The translations under genes and the position numbers were made by a program. From assembly GCF_002926065.1 (NCBI RefSeq), contig NZ_PREZ01000003.1, forward strand, positions 250,501 to 314,500: a DNA stretch of 64,000 bases, given 5' to 3'. The stretch is from Jeotgalibacillus proteolyticus. Its GTDB lineage: Bacteria; Bacillota; Bacilli; Bacillales; Jeotgalibacillaceae. The notes beneath the pieces were generated by a model, which saw only the letters and a list, made by a program, of their open reading frames with translations, searched no databases and had not been told where the DNA came from. This document shows positions 59,567 through 64,000 of this stretch, piece by piece. Numbering within the stretch: the first letter of the stretch is position 1; each line of letters starts with the position of its first letter.

Positions 59567-60959
59567 ACCTTTCTCCTTGAACCGGGAAGATTTTTCCTGG
59601 GTTCAAAATATTTTTTGGATCCCATGCTTCTTTAATGCTTTTCATCATCTCAAGGCCGTCCACTCCAAGTTCCATTTCCATAAATGGCGCTTTCATCGTG
59701 CCGATGCCGTGTTCTCCGGAGAGGGTTCCACCGAGTTCAATAGCCGCTTTAAAAATTTCCTCAACGGCCATTTCAACTCTTCTCATCTCTTCCTGGTCCC
59801 GCTGATCTGTAATAATATTCGGATGAAGATTCCCGTCTCCGGCATGACCGAAAACTACTAAATGGATGTTATATTTCTCTTTTATTATTTTCATTCTTCT
59901 AAACATCTCTGGGATTTGGCTTCTCGGAATGGTTGCATCCTCTGAAATTTTAGTAGGCTTGATTTTAACAATGGCAGGCGAAACCAATTTACGTGCCTTC
60001 CACAGCTCCATCTCTTCTTCTTTATTCTGAGCCACCCGTACTGACCTGGCCCCAACGTTCATGCAAACTGTTTTCACCTGTTCCATTTCTTCCATTAATG
60101 CTTGCGGATGTCCATCAAGTTCAATCAGCAGAATGGCTTCCACATCAATAGGCAGCCCGAGTGAGGCATATTCCTCAACGGCAATTATCGAGCTTTGGTC
60201 CATCATTTCCATTTTAGACGGCATAATTCCTGACCCTAACACTTTTGAAATGGCTCGGCCTGAATCGATGATTTCATCGAATAAAACCATTGCGGTCATC
60301 GAAGCCTTCGGTCTTGGAATTAAGCGCAAAGTGGCTTCGGTAATAATGGCGAGGGTTCCTTCAGATCCTACAATTAACTTTGTCAGGTCATAGCCGGTAA
60401 CATTTTTAACCGTTTTACCGCCTGTTCGAACAATCTTGCCGGCAGCCGTAACCACTTCAAGACCTAATACGTAATCCTTTGTCACTCCATATTTCAAACC
60501 GCGTGGTCCCCCTGCATTCTCTGCCAGGTTCCCCCCAATTGTTGAGACATGAGCACTGCTTGGATCAGGCGGGTACATTAAACCAAATTGCTGGGCAGCA
60601 TCATTAATAGTTGAAGTGATTACACCAGGAGAAACCGTGGCAACTAAGTTTTCCTCATCAATCTCAAGCTTTGTATCCCAAAGTGAAAAATCAAGCACAA
60701 TTCCTCCTTTAACGGGCAAAGGTCCTCCGCTTAAGCTTGTCCCTCTCCCTCTTGGACATATAGGGACTAGATATTGATTTGCAATTTGTACAATAGCTGC
60801 AACTTCTTTTGAGGACATCGGCTGACAGACAATTTCCGGCTTATGCATTCCAAAGGATGCATCAAAAGCAAAGCTATAGAGGTCAGCATCATCGGTTAGT
60901 ATACGGGATGAATGTATTGCAGCTTTTAATCTATCTATTATTTCATCAGTTACTTTCAC
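59544..60959 (-). CDS. glcD: GlcD-like FAD-linked 2-hydroxyacid dehydrogenase
   Basis: A 471-residue FAD-linked oxidase. The PCMH FAD domain has ICPRGRGTSLSGGPLPVKGG and GGNLAENAGGPRGLKYG; the C-terminal domain has VVFGHAGDGNLHPNI and SGEHGIGTMKAPF with metal and substrate His residues. It oxidises a D-2-hydroxyacid such as glycolate, D-lactate or D-2-hydroxyglutarate. With GlcF it makes a two-subunit respiratory dehydrogenase (no GlcE here). GTG 60959 has AGGAGG upstream; the GntR gene ends 12 bases before it. Confidence 0.9.
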   Translation of the reverse strand: MKVTDEIIDRLKAAIHSSRILTDDADLYSFAFDASFGMHKPEIVCQPMSSKEVAAIVQIANQYLVPICPRGRGTSLSGGPLPVKGGIVLDFSLWDTKLEIDEENLVATVSPGVITSTINDAAQQFGLMYPPDPSSAHVSTIGGNLAENAGGPRGLKYGVTKDYVLGLEVVTAAGKIVRTGGKTVKNVTGYDLTKLIVGSEGTLAIITEATLRLIPRPKASMTAMVLFDEIIDSGRAISKVLGSGIMPSKMEMMDQSSIIAVEEYASLGLPIDVEAILLIELDGHPQALMEEMEQVKTVCMNVGARSVRVAQNKEEEMELWKARKLVSPAIVKIKPTKISEDATIPRSQIPEMFRRMKIIKEKYNIHLVVFGHAGDGNLHPNIITDQRDQEEMRRVEMAVEEIFKAAIELGGTLSGEHGIGTMKAPFMEMELGVDGLEMMKSIKEAWDPKNILNPGKIFPVQGERFELRNDY

Positions 60960-60971
60960 ATTGCCTGCCTC

Positions 60972-61670
60972 CTATATATAATGATGTCGTATTTTAATAG
61001 AGTGGAGATGATTCCACATTGCTTTTTTTGCTTCTTCAGGGTTATTACTCATGATGGCTTCAAATATTAACCGGTGCTCTTTCATTACCAGCTTGCTTTC
61101 ATCCCGCTGCAGCAGAGTTTCCATCCGGTTCTGCCGAATAAAAAAATACACCTTTTGGGAGATTACCTCCATCAGATCTTTCATGATCGTATTGTTCGCA
61201 GCTTTTAAAATAGCCCCATGGAATGCATAATCCTCTTCTATTGCCAATTCCCCTTTTTCTTCAGCGTGCACAAGATTATTAAATGTGCGTATTAAAACTT
61301 CCCGCTGCTCATCTGTCATTCTTTTGGCAGCATAATAAGCAGCGTCTCCTTCTATTGCCTGTCTTAGCTCAACCAGCTCTGCAAGATCATTTTTCTGAGG
61401 GTTTAATACGGAAAACAGTTCTTGCTGAATCACCTGTTTGGATTGATTTACAAGAAACAAGCCTACTCCCGGTCTGATCTGAACAATGCCATTTGCTTCT
61501 AAAACGGAAATGGCTTCTTTTACGGTTGTTCTGGATACTTCCAGAAGATCGGCAATCGTCCTTTCTGAAGGAAGCTTATCCCCTGGCTTTAAATTCTCTT
61601 TTGAAATAGATGTGAAAATTTCATTAATTACCTCTTGATACAAGCGGCTTTTTTTCTTAATTGGCTTCAA
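60972..61670 (-). CDS. GntR/FadR-family regulator of the 2-hydroxyacid cluster
   Basis: A 232-residue GntR-type regulator: winged helix with LKPGDKLPSERTIADLLEVS and RTTVKEAISVLEANGIVQIR, then an all-helical FCD domain (LAELVELRQAIEGDAAYYAA, DYAFHGAILKAAN, MKEHRLIFEAIM) with the usual metal-binding Asp/His residues. It starts at TTG 61670 behind GGAGGG. It lies directly upstream of glcD and probably controls the operon in response to a 2-hydroxyacid. A candidate operator lies at 61698. Confidence 0.87.
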   Translation of the reverse strand: MKPIKKKSRLYQEVINEIFTSISKENLKPGDKLPSERTIADLLEVSRTTVKEAISVLEANGIVQIRPGVGLFLVNQSKQVIQQELFSVLNPQKNDLAELVELRQAIEGDAAYYAAKRMTDEQREVLIRTFNNLVHAEEKGELAIEEDYAFHGAILKAANNTIMKDLMEVISQKVYFFIRQNRMETLLQRDESKLVMKEHRLIFEAIMSNNPEEAKKAMWNHLHSIKIRHHYI

Positions 61671-61697
61671 TTGTTACTTCCCTCCGATCTGAGGTCT

Positions 61698-61712
61698 ACT
61701 GGTTGGTCCAGT
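61698..61712. promoter_or_regulatory. Candidate GntR-family operator
   Basis: ACTGG-TTGGT-CCAGT, a short dyad containing TGGT, followed by TTGGT, 28 bases upstream of the GntR gene at 61670. FadR-type sites often have TGGT-n-ACCA; the match is partial. Confidence 0.35.
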
Positions 61713-61740
61713 TGGTAAAAAAAGAAGAGAAGAGCAATTT

Positions 61741-62475
61741 TTACTCATCCTCTTGAATTAATTTGATAGGCTTAACTCTTGTATCACCGAGTTTAATTCT
61801 GGCATTTGTCAAGTGATGCTTCATGTGGAAAGCAGCAGCTTCGGGATCCTTGGCGCGAATGGCTTCATAGATAAAGAGATGCTCCTGATACACTTGCTCC
61901 CTTTTCCTTTTTAATCCCAGATTTTTCTTTAATGAAAAATTAAGGGTTTGCCTGTATAACTCTCTCAAATTGTGAATCGTTTGAATAATGAACGTATTTT
62001 TAGAAGCACTTACGATTTCCTTGTGAAAAAGAAAGTCTGCTTCGTCCCCAATTTCCCGTTCGTCATGAATGGTCTCTGAAAACTTATCCAATGCCGCTTT
62101 AATCGCTTTCAATTCTTCATCGGAGTGTCTGGTTGCGGCTAATGCGGAAGCTTCAGTTTCTACAATGGTCCTCATTTCAAGTAAATCGTATACTTCATCC
62201 ACCGTAACCATTTCGAGAGTAACGGAGTCAAGCAGGTTTACAAGAAGAACTTCATTAACATAATTCCCACCGCCCTGGCGAGACTCTACCAGGCCGCTTG
62301 CAACGAGGACACTGATCGCTTCCCTTACAGGAGCGCGGCTGACACCAAACATTTTCGCGAGTTCATTCTCAGAAGGCAGCTTGCTTTTAGGAGGCAATGT
62401 GCCTTCCTGAATCATTTTCTTCAGCTGTTCGAGAATTTGCTGAGACATTTTCGTTTTTTTTACCGGGATAATCAA
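61741..62475 (-). CDS. Second GntR/FadR-family regulator
   Basis: A protein of about 244 residues with winged helix (LPPKSKLPSENELAKMFGVS, RAPVREAISVLVASGLVESR) and an FCD domain (LLEMRTIVETEASALAATRH, EADFLFHKEIVSASKN, EHLFIYEAIRAKD). TTG 62475 has GGGGG 8 bases upstream; codons before it would overlap the TRAP permease gene. It is only distantly similar to the regulator downstream, so the two may respond to different ligands. It lies 19 bases after the permease gene. Confidence 0.85.
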   Translation of the reverse strand: MIIPVKKTKMSQQILEQLKKMIQEGTLPPKSKLPSENELAKMFGVSRAPVREAISVLVASGLVESRQGGGNYVNEVLLVNLLDSVTLEMVTVDEVYDLLEMRTIVETEASALAATRHSDEELKAIKAALDKFSETIHDEREIGDEADFLFHKEIVSASKNTFIIQTIHNLRELYRQTLNFSLKKNLGLKRKREQVYQEHLFIYEAIRAKDPEAAAFHMKHHLTNARIKLGDTRVKPIKLIQEDE

Positions 62476-62494
62476 ATTGATGTCCCCCTTACTT

Positions 62495-64000
62495 TTAAGT
62501 TGTAACGGTAGAAGAGGTGATCTTTTTTTCTCGGGCAAAATGGAACAAAATCATAAGGCCTAAGATCCCTATACCAATACCGTCTGTAAGAAGTCCTGGC
62601 TTTATAAGCATCATGGCCCCTGCAAAAAATCCTAGTCTTTCTATAATATTAAGTTTAACATTCAGGAAGTTATTTATCGAGATTGCAAGCCCGAAAATAC
62701 CAATCAGCGCAGTCAGAAAAGGAATAATCACCTCGTAAAAAGGTACAGTCCCTCCGGCTGGATCCTGCATGATCAAGATTGGGTTGTAGGCAATCATAAA
62801 GGGAACGATAAAGCCCGGCAATGCAAGTCTTAATGCCGTCCAGGATGTTTTCATTGCATCTGCTCCTGCAATCCCAGCAGCGGTATAAGCAGCTAGCGCC
62901 ACAGGCGGTGTCACATTGGACAGTGCCCCAAACCAGAAAACAAAGAAGTGTGCAGCAAGAGGATTAATTCCTGCATTTATAAGTGCAGGCGCCGCCGTTA
63001 CTGCTACGATAATATACAAAGCTGTTGATGGCAGTCCCAAACTCAATACAATACACGTGACCATTACTAAAAGTAAGATGATAATCATGGTACCGCCAGC
63101 CAGATTAAGTATATTGTAAGCGAAGGTAGAGCCTAATCCGGTCATGGTTACAACTGAGATGATAATTCCTATCGAAGCACAGGCAATTCCTACCTGTATC
63201 GACCCTCTTGCGCCATCTACCAAAGCCTGGAATGCTTTAGCAGGGGTCACTCTTGTTGATTTATCCCGCGTCAGCCAGCTTGCAATAATTACGGAGATAA
63301 TTCCTGCGAAACCTGCAAATAAAGGTGTTCTTCCAAGGAGCAAAGCCCCTATTACAATTAGAATTGGGAGCAGCAGCACCCCACGCTCCAGCAACACCTT
63401 TTTCACTAGAGGTATAGATTCTTTGCTCATTCCCTTTAGCCCTTGCTTCTTTGCTTCTAAATCGATCGCGATTATTAAAGAAGCATAATATAAGATACTT
63501 GGAATAATGGCAGCTAGTATGATAGTTGAGTACGAGACACCTAAAAACCCTGCCATTATAAAAGCGGCAGCACCCATGATCGGCGGCATGATCATTCCAC
63601 CTGTTGAAGCAGCTGCTTCGACGGCTCCTGCAAATCTTGGCTTTAACCCGATCCCTTTCATCAAAGGAATTGTGAAACTTCCTGTTGTAGCTACGTTTGC
63701 CACAGCGCTTCCGCTCAAGGAACCTGTCAATGCACTTGAAATAACAGCAACCTGTGCGGGTCCTCCTCTTCTTCTCCCTGCAATCGCCATTGCGAGTTCA
63801 TTAAAGAACTGTGAAGCACCACTGACCGTTAAAAAAGCTCCAAAAAGGATAAAAAGCACGATGTATGTGGATGCGATGGATAACGTCATCCCGAAAATTC
63901 CTTCTGTTGTCATGTACATTCTGTATAGCAATCTCTCAATACTGAATCCTGCGTGGCCAAACATCCCCGGAAAATACGGACCAAACATTGCATAGATAAT
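62495..64000 (-). CDS. TRAP transporter fused permease (5' end outside window)
   Basis: A partial protein of about 501 residues, open to the right edge. It has the DctM-like core with many membrane helices: SALTGSLSGSAVANVATTGS, AASTGGMIMPPIMGAAAF, LGLPSTALYIIVAVTAAPAL and FWFGALSNVTPPVALAAY. The last four helices and tail match fused TRAP permeases of the TAXI type, which are usually 600-700 residues, so 100-170 residues are missing. It takes up organic acids with sodium, with a TAXI-type binding protein presumably encoded further right. Confidence 0.88.
   Translation of the reverse strand: MIYAMFGPYFPGMFGHAGFSIERLLYRMYMTTEGIFGMTLSIASTYIVLFILFGAFLTVSGASQFFNELAMAIAGRRRGGPAQVAVISSALTGSLSGSAVANVATTGSFTIPLMKGIGLKPRFAGAVEAAASTGGMIMPPIMGAAAFIMAGFLGVSYSTIILAAIIPSILYYASLIIAIDLEAKKQGLKGMSKESIPLVKKVLLERGVLLLPILIVIGALLLGRTPLFAGFAGIISVIIASWLTRDKSTRVTPAKAFQALVDGARGSIQVGIACASIGIIISVVTMTGLGSTFAYNILNLAGGTMIIILLLVMVTCIVLSLGLPSTALYIIVAVTAAPALINAGINPLAAHFFVFWFGALSNVTPPVALAAYTAAGIAGADAMKTSWTALRLALPGFIVPFMIAYNPILIMQDPAGGTVPFYEVIIPFLTALIGIFGLAISINNFLNVKLNIIERLGFFAGAMMLIKPGLLTDGIGIGILGLMILFHFAREKKITSSTVTT

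Overview
The window comes from the chromosome of an endospore-forming, low-to-moderate GC Bacillaceae bacterium. It carries spore genes (cotJABC, a gerK-type germinant receptor operon, two CotF-like coat proteins, a LytH-like cortex peptidase, ku-ligD), Bacillus-type regulatory circuits (des-desKR, czrA-czcD, nsrR/hmp, a Rex-type site before cydDC, a Zur-type site before a zinc-free rpsN) and strong AGGAGG ribosome binding sites. I found no rRNA, tRNA, CRISPR array, prophage or insertion sequence. Species cannot be set from this window.

Left part (1-18 kb), mostly minus strand: a truncated zinc-ribbon GNAT; decayed remains of a Cys/Gly-rich coat-like gene; a sugar operon (ThuA-like protein, two Gfo/Idh/MocA oxidoreductases, a polyol dehydrogenase) behind a sigma-A promoter with a XylR-like operator; a UvrD-type helicase; cydDC; a SwrC-like RND pump with its divergent TetR regulator; and the desaturase operon des-desK-desR.

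Middle (19-46 kb): LytH-like peptidase, secreted GDPD, the gerK-type operon, rpsN2, several small membrane proteins, and an unannotated type I toxin-antitoxin candidate at 26.05-26.25 kb (a 27-residue holin-like toxin read on minus and an antisense RNA read on plus). Then come an Old Yellow Enzyme, paired fluoride channels, cotJABC, an aminoglycoside-type nucleotidyltransferase, a DUF3231 protein, the DUF1659/DUF2922/YvrJ set, NsrR and Hmp, the NHEJ pair ku/ligD, two CotF-like genes, a QueA paralogue overlapping an SDR gene, an M42 aminopeptidase, a 188-bp tandem repeat and YteA.

Right part (46-64 kb): zinc efflux (czrA-czcD), a LacI-controlled ABC sugar uptake and oxidoreductase operon with three near-identical operators, a LysM/Gmad2-type protein, and a 2-hydroxyacid catabolic cluster in one direction (TRAP permease, two GntR regulators, GlcD, GlcF, L-2-hydroxyglutarate oxidase, SDR) that runs off the right edge.

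Two families of dispersed non-coding repeats lie between genes: a G/C-rich element that carries its own terminator (11.7, 46.2 kb, with a related tandem array at 44.8-45.3 kb) and a short palindrome with a TGCCTGGCAC-type core (32.1, 38.5, 56.1 kb). All functions are read from sequence motifs and family knowledge; no database search was run.
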